NCBI GenBank assembly: GCA_965240325.2 | Contig: OZ251227.1 | Coordinates: forward strand, 1,364,001 to 1,428,000 | Direction: 5' to 3' | Length of the DNA stretch: 64,000 bases | From: Rebecca billardiae RCC1528 | Lineage: Eukaryota > Haptophyta | Shown here: piece after piece, positions 41,670-51,673 of the stretch | How positions within the stretch are numbered: position 1 is the stretch's first letter | How the letters are laid out: every line of letters starts with the position of its first letter | Program-made: the position numbers and the translations under genes | The notes under the pieces: generated by a model | Seen by the model: the letters and a program-made list of their open reading frames with translations, nothing else | What the model was told of the DNA's origin: nothing | Databases searched by the model: none

Positions 41670-44600
41670 ATGCGTGATCGCCGGGTGTGTGTGCTGGCGA
41701 TGTGCATCGTGTGGCTGGCCCATGCGATCCTGGTGCCGGGCATGCCCGTCGAGCCGCTGACGCCCCTGGCAGCCGGAGCTGCAGCACACCGGGCGCGAGC
41801 CACGGCCCGTGACGATGGCCCTCGGTCTGCGTCCGCGTCAGTGGTTGCCGGCGTGAGGCGTGGGCGGCGTGGACTCCGAGGAGCCCGGCCCACGGGCGCA
41901 CAGCGCTCCGCGCCATCGTATTCCTCCCCGGCATCGGCAGCAACCCCTGTCGCACCCGAGCGCACCGGCCGCGCGGGAGAGAGCGGAGCGCGGCGGCTGC
42001 ACGAGCACGCGCGGGGCAAGTATGAGCGCCGCTGGAACCCGTGGCGCGCGCCAAAGCAGCCCTTCCCGCCTCCGCCGTCAAAGCCGCCGCAGCCGCCGCA
42101 GCCCCCGCCGCCGCCACAACCACCGGGGTCGCCGCCAGCACCGCCTTCACCGCCAGCACCTTTGCCGTTCTCACCGCCTCCCTCACCGCCCTCGCCGCCG
42201 GCGCCGCCGACGCCGCCCTCGCCGTTCCCGCCGCCCCACAACCCGCCCAAATCGCCGCCGCCGTCGGTGTACGCCCTCACGCCGTTCTCGCCGCCGCCCA
42301 GGCCACCGCCCGAGCGGCACATGCCGCGCGCGCCGCCGCCCAGGCCTCCGCCGCCCAACCCGCCGCCCAACAAGTACGCTCCGCGCCCGCCGCCGCCGTG
42401 GTGGGACCACTCGCCGCACCCTCCGCCGACGCCGCCTCCTGCTCCGCCTTCGCCGCCGCTGCCTCCCCCACTGCCCTCGCCGCCCCCCTCGCCGTCCCCG
42501 GCACCGCCGCCGCCTGATCCGAGCCCACCGCCGCCGCCGAACCTCCCGCCGCCGCCGCCGCACGCACCACCTCGCCCGCCAAACGCGCCTCACCCGCCGA
42601 CGCCGCCCCCACCGGCCCCGCCGCCCGTGCCGCCGCCGCCAGCACCACCGCCGACGCCGCCGCCGCCGTCGGCGCCGCCGAGCCTGCCGCCGCCGAGCTC
42701 TCCACCGCCGCCGCCGCCGTTGCCGCCGCCATCGCCGTCGCCGCCGCAGCCGCCGTCGCCGATGCCCCCGCATTCGCCGCCGGCGCCGCCTCCGGGTCCG
42801 CTGCCGCCGCCGGGCGCACCGCCGCAGCCGCCGCCGCCATCACCGTCGCCCCCGCCGCCTTCGCCCGTGCCGCCGCCGCCGGTGCCGCCGCCGCCGCAGC
42901 CACCGTCGCCGCAGCCGCCCTCGCCGCAGCCGCCGGCGCCGCAGCCGCCGGCGCCGCAGCCTCCCTCGCCGCAGCCGCCGTCGCCGCAGCCTCCCTCGCC
43001 GCAGCCGCCGGCACCGCAGCCACCGGCGCCGCAGCCACCGGCGCCGCAGCCGCCAGCGCCGCAGCCGCCGGCGCCGCAGCCGCCTTCGCCGCAGCCGCCG
43101 GCGCCGCAGCCGCCCTCGCCGCTGCCGCCCTCGCCGCAGCCGCCCTCGCCGCTGCCCCCGTCGCCACGACCGCCTTCGCCGAGCCCGCCGTCGCCGCTCC
43201 CGCTGTCGCCGCGTCCGCCTCCGCCGTCACCTCCGCCTAACGCGACAGCAGCCGCTGCGGCGGCGGCGTCAGCTGCGGCGGCGGGCGCGTCCCATGGCGG
43301 CGCGGGCGGCGCAGGCGGCGCCGCGGCTGGTGCTGCGGGAGCCGCGGGCGCGGCCGGCGGCAGCATCGCGCCACGGGGTGGGCCAGGCGGTGGTGGCCCC
43401 GGCAGCGGCGGCGGCTCAGCCGGTGGCGCTGCTGACACAGGCCCAGGCGGCAGCGCTGGCCCTGCGGCCGGCGACGCGGCCTCTGGCGGCTCGTCTGGAG
43501 AGGGCGCTGCTGGCGGCGGCGCTGCTGGCGGCGGCGCTGACGGCGGCGGCGCGGCCGGCGGTGGCGGCGCTGACGGCGGTGCGGCCGGCGGCGATGCGCC
43601 CGGTGGTGCTGCTGGCGACGCTGCGGCAGGCGACTCGCCTGGAGAAGGCGCGGCCGGCGGCGCGGCCGCAGCCCGCGGCCCGGCTGGCGGCGCGTCTGCA
43701 GCCGGCGGCGCGACCGGCGGCGGCACAGCCGGCGACAGCGCGGCCGGCGGCGGCGCGGCCGGCGGTGGCGGCGCTGACGGCGGCTCGGCCGGCAGCGGCG
43801 GCGCTGGCGGCGGTGCGGTCGGCGGCGGTGCGGTCGGCGGCGGTGCGGCCGGCGGCGATGCGCCCGGTGGTGCTGCTGGCGACGCTGCGGCAGGCGACTC
43901 ATCTGGAGAAGGCGCGGCCGGCGGCGCGGCCGCAGCCGGCGGCGCGGCCAGCGGCGCGGCCGGCGGCGGCGGCGCGGCCGGCGGCGGCGGCGCGGCCGGC
44001 AGCGATGCTGCCGGGGCCGACTCGTCATCGAGCACGGGCCCGGGCGCGGGCGCGGGCGCCGGTGCTGCATCGAGCAGCAGCGGGAGCCAGTCCGCGAACG
44101 GGCCGGGTGCCGCCGGCCCGCCCGGCGCTGCAGCGAGCGCAGGCGGCATCAGTGGGACCGGCCAGCGGCTCGCAGCTCTGCTCTCGGAGCGCAAGCGCTC
44201 GGTCGCGATCGGCGGTGGCGCGTTCCTCCTCCTCATCGCGCTGCTCGCGCTCGCCGCCGCGATGTTCTCGCGCCGCCGCGTCGTCAAGCAGCCGCCAGCG
44301 CCGGCGACCAGCTCGACGCGACACGTCTCCTTCGCGCCCGGCATTCGCGAAGCGCGCAGCGGCGGCCGCGGGGCGGCAGGCGCGCGCGCGCCGGCGGGCG
44401 ACCTCGAGTCTCCTCTGCTGAGCAGCGGCGAGAGCATGGAGAGCGACGTGCCCGACATGTCGACCCTCAGCCGGCGCGGCAGCCGGCGAGATGGCGACGA
44501 CTCGCGCCACTCGCGCGACGACTCGCGCCGCTCGTCCGGGCCTCCGTCGCCCGGCTTGACGGCCGAGCCGGACTGGGTGCCGCAGTCGGGCACGCAGACG

Positions 44601-45143
44601 CCCATCACCGCCGTGCCCAGCCCGTCGCGTGTCGACTCGCCGAAGCGCTCGTCCCGCCGGCCGCGCTTCTCCGAGACCTCCGTGCCGCAGGCCCAGCGCA
44701 GCTCCGGCCGCGCATCTCCGGTGCACATGGGCCGGGCCACGGCCCGCCGGTCTCAGCCGGAGTCGATGCTGGCGCCGCGGCTGGCTGTGATCCAGCAGCA
44801 GATGGGCGGGGGCGGGGCGGCGGCCGGGGCGGCGGGCGAGGCCGAGATGACGCCCAGGCCTTCGTCAGGGGAGACGTCCGTGCCGCCCGCGATCTCGCCC
44901 TTTCAGCAACCGCGCTACGCGGCCACGTTTCCCGCACCGCTGCGGCCGACGAGTGAGCGCCCGCGCGGCGAGCCCGCGTCGCTGCGCCTCCCACGGGAGG
45001 CCCAGGACGACGAGCCCTTCATCCCGCTCCCGCGCCCACAGACGGGCGCGACGACCCAGCGCAAGGTGCACAAGCCGGCAGCGCGCGCACCAATCGAGCA
45101 GAGCAAGTCCCCACGAGCCGCGCGCATGTCCGAGCCGTACTGA
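41670..45143 (+). CDS. Hydroxyproline-rich glycoprotein-type cell-surface protein with a membrane anchor
   Basis: 1157 residues in one exon. A signal peptide ([16 protein letters not shown]) comes first. About residues 130-530 consist of Pro-rich repeats ([16 protein letters not shown]), the substrate type for prolyl hydroxylation and arabinosylation in extensins and pherophorins. A Gly/Ala-rich region (about 530-830, [11 protein letters not shown]-type) follows. A single transmembrane helix (about 846-868, [18 protein letters not shown]) ends in RRR. A 290-residue Ser/Arg-rich cytoplasmic tail has no known domain. The layout is a type I membrane protein with a stiff, probably O-glycosylated ectodomain at the cell surface. 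Codon use in the repeats is nearly all CCG/CCN, so copy number is likely to vary between strains. Confidence 0.8.
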   Translation: MRDRRVCVLAMCIVWLAHAILVPGMPVEPLTPLAAGAAAHRARATARDDGPRSASASVVAGVRRGRRGLRGARPTGAQRSAPSYSSPASAATPVAPERTGRAGESGARRLHEHARGKYERRWNPWRAPKQPFPPPPSKPPQPPQPPPPPQPPGSPPAPPSPPAPLPFSPPPSPPSPPAPPTPPSPFPPPHNPPKSPPPSVYALTPFSPPPRPPPERHMPRAPPPRPPPPNPPPNKYAPRPPPPWWDHSPHPPPTPPPAPPSPPLPPPLPSPPPSPSPAPPPPDPSPPPPPNLPPPPPHAPPRPPNAPHPPTPPPPAPPPVPPPPAPPPTPPPPSAPPSLPPPSSPPPPPPLPPPSPSPPQPPSPMPPHSPPAPPPGPLPPPGAPPQPPPPSPSPPPPSPVPPPPVPPPPQPPSPQPPSPQPPAPQPPAPQPPSPQPPSPQPPSPQPPAPQPPAPQPPAPQPPAPQPPAPQPPSPQPPAPQPPSPLPPSPQPPSPLPPSPRPPSPSPPSPLPLSPRPPPPSPPPNATAAAAAAASAAAAGASHGGAGGAGGAAAGAAGAAGAAGGSIAPRGGPGGGGPGSGGGSAGGAADTGPGGSAGPAAGDAASGGSSGEGAAGGGAAGGGADGGGAAGGGGADGGAAGGDAPGGAAGDAAAGDSPGEGAAGGAAAARGPAGGASAAGGATGGGTAGDSAAGGGAAGGGGADGGSAGSGGAGGGAVGGGAVGGGAAGGDAPGGAAGDAAAGDSSGEGAAGGAAAAGGAASGAAGGGGAAGGGGAAGSDAAGADSSSSTGPGAGAGAGAASSSSGSQSANGPGAAGPPGAAASAGGISGTGQRLAALLSERKRSVAIGGGAFLLLIALLALAAAMFSRRRVVKQPPAPATSSTRHVSFAPGIREARSGGRGAAGARAPAGDLESPLLSSGESMESDVPDMSTLSRRGSRRDGDDSRHSRDDSRRSSGPPSPGLTAEPDWVPQSGTQTPITAVPSPSRVDSPKRSSRRPRFSETSVPQAQRSSGRASPVHMGRATARRSQPESMLAPRLAVIQQQMGGGGAAAGAAGEAEMTPRPSSGETSVPPAISPFQQPRYAATFPAPLRPTSERPRGEPASLRLPREAQDDEPFIPLPRPQTGATTQRKVHKPAARAPIEQSKSPRAARMSEPY

Positions 45144-46358
45144 TCGAGTGATCGGCCGTGTCACGTAAGTGCCGAGCCCGGTAGTTACGGTGCACTGGTC
45201 TGCAGCACTGACAAGTGACAGTGACACTCACTTCTGACTTCAGACTCAGAGTCAGACGCGAGTGAAAAACCAGTACGAAGTTGAGGGCGCACGGCCGCCC
45301 TGCTTAGTCATCAGTTCAGCATCAGCCGTCAGTGGCACCGGGCGCGCGGCTCGGGCCTCGGGTGAGCAGCAGCCACCGTGACCGTAAGGCGTAATAACCG
45401 CGCGTTATTATTTCTGGCGTTATACTCTCTCTATATATATGTATATATATATATACATATACATATACATCCATCAGCCCATGCAGGCAGACAGCAATGG
45501 CAGGCTACCGGCACGCTTCAGCCATCGCAAGCCTCTCGGCGTGGGCCCGCTGCATCGGCGGGCCAGCCCGGAGCCCTCCTCAGCCACGCGCGCGGCGGCA
45601 GATTCGCAGAAGCCCTGCGTATGCCCGCCGCGTGCGCAAGGCCCAGCGGCGATGCCACGTGGTCGTGGGCGGCCGTTGCGCGGCGCGAGGAGGGCCAGGG
45701 CCATGTCCTAAGTCTCGACTCCGCCGCGTCGCACGCAGTCGAACGCGCGCTCATGCGTGCGCAGCTGCGATGGCGCCCCAACCGTCCTAGCCTCCCCAGC
45801 GGCCAAGCTCGCCGCCACCGCCGCCGAGCTCGCCGCCGCCCTCGGCGCGCCTGCAGACAGACCGAGCGAGACTTCATCGGTGCCAATGTGCCATCACCGC
45901 TGCCCGCGGCAGGCGCACGCGCGGGGCGGCGCGGCGCGGCGGGCTCGAGCCTCGAGGCGCGGCGCCCCCGAGCGCGGCAGCGCGTGCTCCGAAGTGCGAT
46001 GGCCACCCCTGCGAGTACCGTCGCGCGAGCGCGCGCTGCCCGGCCCGGCGGCCCGGCCCGGGCGGCGCGGCCGGGGCGCGGCGCGGGGCCGGCGCCGCCC
46101 GCGGCCGGCTGGCGCCGCCCGCGGGGCCGCGCCGGCGCCCGCTAGCAGCTCGTGAGCGGAATAAGGCGATGTGCTGCCCTCGTCGTCGCGCATCATTCAT
46201 CGCTACTACATATGTCGTAAGCAGGGTTGGGATGGCTTGCAACAGCGTTAGAGTACAGGGGTGAGGACTGAGGCAGAGGCACGAGGACGCCGGGCCGGCG
46301 CCGTCTCAGCAGGCGGCACGGCGTGGTAGTGGGCAGAACGATGACGCAAACCATCAGA
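45144..46358. other. Intergenic stretch with TA-rich microsatellite
   Basis: A TATATA/ACATAT microsatellite lies at about 45430-45470. Positions 45500-46145 are very GC-rich, with many overlapping ORFs but no domain in any. No gene called. Confidence 0.5.
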
Positions 46359-47057
46359 TCATGCAAAGCAAAACTCCTCCTTGGTGCCGTCAGCAATGGC
46401 TTGGACCGCCTCGCACCAGTGCTTCTTTGCAGTGGCAACCGCATCAGCCGACTTGGCCTTGAACTCGCGCTTCGCGAAATCCTTGGCATGGAGCACCTTG
46501 AAGAAGATGTGGCCAATGTCCGAGTTGAGCAGGCGGTGTGCCTTGTACTGTGCGACCGAGCCCTCCACGAGATCATCGTCGATCGTGCGCATGATGTCGC
46601 GCATGGTGAAGGCCCCCTCCTCTTTCTCAGCACACTCCTCCCACGCGAGCTCGAGCATCGAGACGTCCACGCCGAGCTCAGACGGGTCGCACTCAGCGAC
46701 CTTGACGTACTCCTTGAGCAGGTCGGCCGGCTTCGCTTTGGGCTTGGCCTTGCCGCTCGGAGGGAACGCGCAGTGGATGGCCTTCGAGGCGATCGTGTGA
46801 ATGTGGTCGTCCGCGTCGACAAGCGTGTAAACGACACCCTTGACGGCGCTTGGCTTGCTTGACTGCACCACGCCGAGCCCGAAACGTCCCTTCTGGTCCT
46901 CAAACTCGCACACAGACCCCTCGGCGAGGACGGGCTGCTCGCTCATCTGGTCTGCCTTGGGAGCGCCCTTCATGACCACGCGCGACGTTCCCACACGCGT
47001 AGACTGTGGGTGCCACCCCACCGCCGCGAACGTGAGCGCGAAAAGGACGGTCAGCAT
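46359..47057 (-). CDS. Plastid-type protein resembling only the N-terminal part of RNase II/RNR1
   Basis: 232 residues. A hydrophobic leader (MLTVLFALTFAAVGW) with a basic follow-on suggests plastid targeting. Residues 46-190 resemble the N-terminal small-barrel plus winged-helix region of cyanobacterial and plant chloroplast RNB exoribonucleases: GSVCEFEDQKGRFGLGVVQ, an IHTIASKAIHCAFP strand pair, MLELAWEECAEKEEGAFT, and AQYKAHRLLNSDIGHIFFKVLHAKD. In those enzymes this region precedes the catalytic RNB domain. Here the frame stops after about 40 more residues and no RNB domain is found downstream on this strand. It may be an RNA-binding regulator or a remnant; the intact frame argues for a working gene. 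Confidence 0.55.
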   Translation of the reverse strand: MLTVLFALTFAAVGWHPQSTRVGTSRVVMKGAPKADQMSEQPVLAEGSVCEFEDQKGRFGLGVVQSSKPSAVKGVVYTLVDADDHIHTIASKAIHCAFPPSGKAKPKAKPADLLKEYVKVAECDPSELGVDVSMLELAWEECAEKEEGAFTMRDIMRTIDDDLVEGSVAQYKAHRLLNSDIGHIFFKVLHAKDFAKREFKAKSADAVATAKKHWCEAVQAIADGTKEEFCFA

Positions 47058-48303
47058 TTTCGACGCTCGAACTCCCCGTCTTTCGGACCGCGCGCGAACT
47101 GCCGAAGTTTCGGTGGCGATGTGCGGACACGAATTCTGAAACTTGATGAAGCCTGGTCATTGGAAGGTGTATTGAGATGATTTGAGATAGGATAGATCGC
47201 GAGTTCGATTTATTATAGATTTTACGACGATGATATCACTATTGAGAGGCCCGCCGCGGTCTTGATCACCCAGCTGCGGCCTGCGGAGCCCGTTCGCTCT
47301 GGTGGTGAGTCAGCTGGCGTGCGCACGGGAAGGAAGGACACATGGCGCCTGACGCCGGGGTGGCGCTCAAGCGCATCGCCTCACGCGTGCGCGTGGCGGC
47401 GTGCTGTGCCTGTGGCCCTGGACGGATGCCTGAGCAGTCCGAGCTCGGCGGGCGGCTGAGGCGTACTGCTTGCGCATCAGGTGGTGGGCACGTGGCGCGG
47501 CGACACTCACATCAGCAATCACTTCTGTCTTTTATTGGGCACCGCGCGGTCGATCAGACTATTGAATGTCTATTTCAGAACAGCGAGTCGATCGTCACTC
47601 AGAGATGCTAGTAGTAGTACGCTGACTGAGCCGGTCTACAGACGGTACCGTCTGTACTAGACCTCGCGCCCCGGGCCGCGCCGTCAGCTCGTGGTGCCAC
47701 GGGTATGCGCACGAGCTCGTGCTTGGCTGCAGCTCCTCAGAGGACTGCCACAGCTGGCTGGCTCAGAGCTTGTTCGCGAGTGCTGAGGTGCGGCGTGGCC
47801 TGCGCGGTGCGCCGCAGCGGTTAATGCGTTGCTCGATCCTGCACTACGGCTACGCTACGTCTTGACTCGCGAGGGAGGCGCCGATATCGGGGCTGTGTGC
47901 AATGCGTCATGGCCGCCCGGCGCAGAGCCGACGCCGCACGACGCAGCCCTCAGCCAACACCAGCGAACACGGTCTGCTATGCCGGAATTCTGGCGAGTTG
48001 GGGCCTTATTGAGGCGTATTTGGTCCTTCGATCGGCTGGGGGGAGCCCGGCCCCCCCAGACCCCCCCAGAGAGTCTGAATGCACCCCTGCTGGACTTCCC
48101 GGACAGTGACCGGAGCCGCACAGGCTCGAAAGTCCCTCGTGGCAGCACGTCAGCACGAGAAGAGTTAGAGGGTGGCCTGAAGATGGCAACCGGACCGTGG
48201 GCGTGAGCTCGGCCGCCTGGCTCAGGCTAGTGAATGGCAGGCAGGAGTGAGGTGATGATACGGCGCATTGCGCTCCCACCGTGAGTGACCGTCCTCTTTG
48301 TAC
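47058..48303. other. Intergenic stretch, no gene recognised
   Basis: Contains a 20-bp perfect palindrome at 47637-47656 and a G-run/C-run stretch at 48038-48070. Short ORFs lack domains. Confidence 0.5.
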
Positions 48304-48806
48304 AGGCAATCGCGGGCAATAAGGAGCTGTCACGTTAAGAAACTGGGGCTTGCTATCTGCGGATCTAGCCTAGAAACTGAGACTAGCGATTGGCTGGTTC
48401 GCTATTACGCATAGTCACACTAAGAAACCGGGACTACGTCGTCGCGGCTGACAGTGACGAGTGGTCCGCCGAGGCGCAGTGCCCGTGGGACGCGGCGCGC
48501 GGCCCGACTACGAGTACAGGCCAAGTCCCGACTTCTCCTGATCGGACTGACTCCTGGCCACTGCACCGCAGCATCCATGCAACATCATGCCAGATTTGCT
48601 CCAAAATGGCCCAAATTTTTCTTCGGCCTCGCCGGCCGGGCCTAAAGACTCAGCGGGGGGCTCTCGGCCCCCCTGCGCCCCCCGCGCCTGCGCGGCGGGC
48701 GGACCGAGCTAAGAAACTGAGACTCCGTAGGCGCTCGGGCTACCGAACGGCTAAGAAACCGAGACTAGCCGTGAGATCTCTGACTCCTTATTGCCCGCGA
48801 TTGCCT
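48304..48806. mobile_element. Candidate 0.5-kb inverted-repeat (MITE-like) element
   Basis: A 23-bp perfect inverted repeat (AGGCAATCGCGGGCAATAAG.. at 48304-48326 and its inverse at 48784-48806) bounds 503 bp without a gene. Five direct copies of a CTAAGAAAC(C/T)G(A/G)GACT-type motif occur inside, at about 48334, 48369, 48419, 48709 and 48751. No convincing target-site duplication flanks it, so mobility is inferred from structure only. Confidence 0.5.
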
Positions 48807-48929
48807 AGTCTTAGACTACAATCGTCAGTTATTGTGCCAATAACCCTACATGTCAACAATTACAATAATTTAAAATTATATCTAAATTGATAAATAAATA
48901 TTAAACTTCTAAAAATCATGACATCCTCG

Positions 48930-49469
48930 TCAGAAGCAATCTCCCCGCAGCAGGAGCTTCGGGTAGCTGCCGACCCCGTTACCCTGGTGCGGCGAGCCGT
49001 GCGGGAAAATGAGGATGGAGCCCGCGCGCGGCACGATCGTGCGCGTGACGACGGGTTCTCTGCCGTCGTCGTGCCCGTCGCCGCTCGCCCAGTCGGCGAG
49101 GCGGTCGAGGAACTCAGTCTCGCCGCCCTCGCCCTCGGGAATGTCTGCCAGGTAGAGGAGGAAGCTCGTCGTCGTCTGGCGCCCTGTCACGTCATCGACG
49201 CGCACACCATCCACGTGGGGCGCGATAAAGCCGCCGACCGGATACGAGATGATGCGCATGTCTGAGCAGATCCCCTCCACGCGCAGCGCGCGCGGGAGTC
49301 GGGCGCAGAGCTCCGCGGCGAGCTCGGCGTCCCTGAAGAAGTATCGCGTCGCGTACATGTTCTTCGAGCACTTCGACGGCGGGACGTCGTGCATGATCCC
49401 GCGCAATCGCTCGAGGATCTCCTCCTCAAAGCACCCATGTATGTAGACGGGCGCGTCGACGCCCGCCAT
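48930..49469 (-). CDS. 2-oxoglutarate/Fe(II)-dependent oxygenase (prolyl 4-hydroxylase-like)
   Basis: 179 residues. A double-stranded beta-helix oxygenase with the iron ligands His85 and Asp87 (PHVDG) and His161 (SPHQG), with Lys171 or Arg175 as the 2-oxoglutarate contact. GGETEF (115-120) and PRAGSILIFPHG (147-158) are the standard prolyl-hydroxylase-like segments. There is no signal peptide, so it may be cytosolic or nuclear rather than a wall-protein hydroxylase in the ER. The substrate is unknown. The chain ends right after the last core strand (LLLRGDCF), shorter than most relatives but with all ligands present. It is head-to-head with RICTOR, 149 bp between start codons. Confidence 0.85.
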   Translation of the reverse strand: MAGVDAPVYIHGCFEEEILERLRGIMHDVPPSKCSKNMYATRYFFRDAELAAELCARLPRALRVEGICSDMRIISYPVGGFIAPHVDGVRVDDVTGRQTTTSFLLYLADIPEGEGGETEFLDRLADWASGDGHDDGREPVVTRTIVPRAGSILIFPHGSPHQGNGVGSYPKLLLRGDCF

Positions 49470-49598
49470 CGTGGTCCCCTCGGCGTCGTCCGTCTCATCG
49501 ACAATTCCGCCAAAGAAAATTCCGCCGGCCGCTGAGCGGGGCGGCTGTCATCAATGGCGCCAGCTCCTCGCCGGCTGGCCAGCTGGAAACGCCGCGCG

Positions 49599-49606
49599 TG
49601 ACGTCA
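49599..49606. promoter_or_regulatory. Perfect TGACGTCA (CRE/bZIP) palindrome in a bidirectional promoter
   Basis: The 8-bp palindrome lies in the 149-bp gap between the 2OG oxygenase and RICTOR start codons, 13 bp before the RICTOR ATG. The sequence is the full consensus site of CREB/ATF and TGA-type bZIP factors. Function is inferred. Confidence 0.4.
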
Positions 49607-49618
49607 CGAGCGGGCCAG

Positions 49619-51642
49619 ATGGGGGAGGAGGAGTTGGGCGAGCGCCTGTCGGCCGTGCGGGCCTTCTGCACCGTCGTCTCGCGCGGGGAGGACGCGGGGT
49701 TGGAGGACGAGCCGCTGATGCGCTCGCTCATCAAGGTGCTCGATGCGCCACACGCTGCGCTGCGCACCGCCGGCCTGCGCGCGCTGCGCCTCGCGTGCGC
49801 GACGCCAGCGCGATGGGCGTGGGTCGCGCGCCTTCGGCTCGACCGACGCGTGCTCCGCAGCCTCGAGAACGCCGCGGCCGCGCTCGACGAGCGCGTGCAG
49901 GCGCTCAAGTTTGTGCGGCACGCGTGCAGCAGCTCGGAGCGCGCGCGGCTGCCGCACATCTTTGCGCGCGCGCTCGTGCGGCTCGCGGACGAGCCGGGCG
50001 ACGCGCTGCGGATGCACGCGCTCGAGTCGCTGCGCGAGCTCGCCGCGCGCGACGCGTACCTCGCCACGTCGTGCGGCGCGCTGCGCGTGCTGCTCGACGC
50101 GCTCGCGGCCGACGACGGCGGCGGCGACGGCGGCGCGCACGGCGGCGGCGGCGGCGGCGGCGGCGTGGGTCACGGCGGTGGGCACGCGGGCGTGGGCGCC
50201 GCGGCGATGCGGGGCGGGCCGGTGGACGAGGCGTCGGCGGCGCCGATCGCGCTCACCTTCGTGCTGCTCCTCGACCAGCCGGCCACGCGCGCACTCGTCA
50301 GGCCCCGGCTCGCTCTGGCTAAGCTGTGCGCGCCGCTGATAGCGGTCAGCGGTGCCGCCTCCGCGCCGAGCCGCATGCGCGCCGCGCGCACGCTGGTGCT
50401 GCTCGCGCGGTCGTGGACGGGGCTGCTGCTGCTCAGCGCGACGGGCACGCTGCGCAGCGCGATCGACGCCCTCGCCGACGCGGGCGCCGAGGGCACGCCG
50501 CCGCTCCTAGAGATTTGCGAGCGCGCGCCGCTGCTGCGCGCGCACCTGCCTGCGCGCGCGCGCACGCGCACGAGCGCGAGCGTGGCGTGCGTGCTCGCGT
50601 ACCGCGCGGTCGCGCTGCTCGCGCTGCTGCACGCGGGCGCGGCGCGCGCGCTCGAGCGTGTGTGCTGCGAGCAGCTCAGCGCGCCGCTCGGCGCGCGCGC
50701 GCAGCAGGTGCTCGCTCTGCTCACGAGTCACGCCGCTGCGCTTGGCGTCGGCGACGGCGCGCGCTCGCGCGCCGGCGGCGACGGGAGCGGCGACGGCGGC
50801 GGCGGCGGAGGGGGCTGGGAGAGCGGCTGGGGCGGCGTCGGCGCGCATGGCCTCGCGCCGCCGAGCGACGCGCTGCTCCGCTCCGCGCTCGCGCACGCCG
50901 CGTGCGCGCACACCGAGGCGGAGGCGTGCGCGCCGTGCGAGCTGCTCGCTCTCCTGGCCGCGGACGCGCGCAGGCCACGGGCGGCCGAGGGCGGAGGGGG
51001 CGAGGGAGGGCGGGGCGGCACGCGCGAGCACGCGGTGCAGCGCGCGGCGGCGGGCGGCGCGGCGGGCGGCGCCGCCGCCGCCGCCGAGGGCGGCGGCGGC
51101 GGCGGCACGCCGTCCGCGCCGCCTCGGCCCGCCCTGGGCACGCCGCCGCGCACGCCGCCGCGCACGCCGCCGCGCACGCCGCCGCGCCTCAGCCTGGCGC
51201 TGGCTGCGCTCGAGCGCACGGCCAGCCCGCTCTGGCAGAGCCGGGGCTTCGGCGCGGCCGCGGCGGCCGCTGGCGGCGGCGGCGGCGGCGCGGGGCCGAC
51301 GTCGCCCGCCTCCGCCGCGCGCGGCGTGCTGGGCCGCGCGCGCTCCTTCTCGGCTGACGTGGCCGGTCTGCGCGCCCGGGCGGAGGCGGAGGCGGCGGAG
51401 GAGGTGCGCGCGGCGCACGCGCGGCGCGCGCCGCCGCGCGACGGGGCGGAGGCGGGCGGCGCGGAGGGCGACGAGATGGCGGAGGACGGGCTGTCGGACG
51501 ACGAGGCCGAGGGCGACGGCGCGGAGCTCGACGAGCTGCGCGCGCTGCGGCTGTGGTGTCGCCGTCCCATGCGCGCGGCCGAGCTGCGCGCGCTCAGGTT
51601 TCGCAATGGCGCGCGCCGCGCCGCGCATGACGGCGGCGCGCT

Positions 51643-51673
<31 letters not shown>

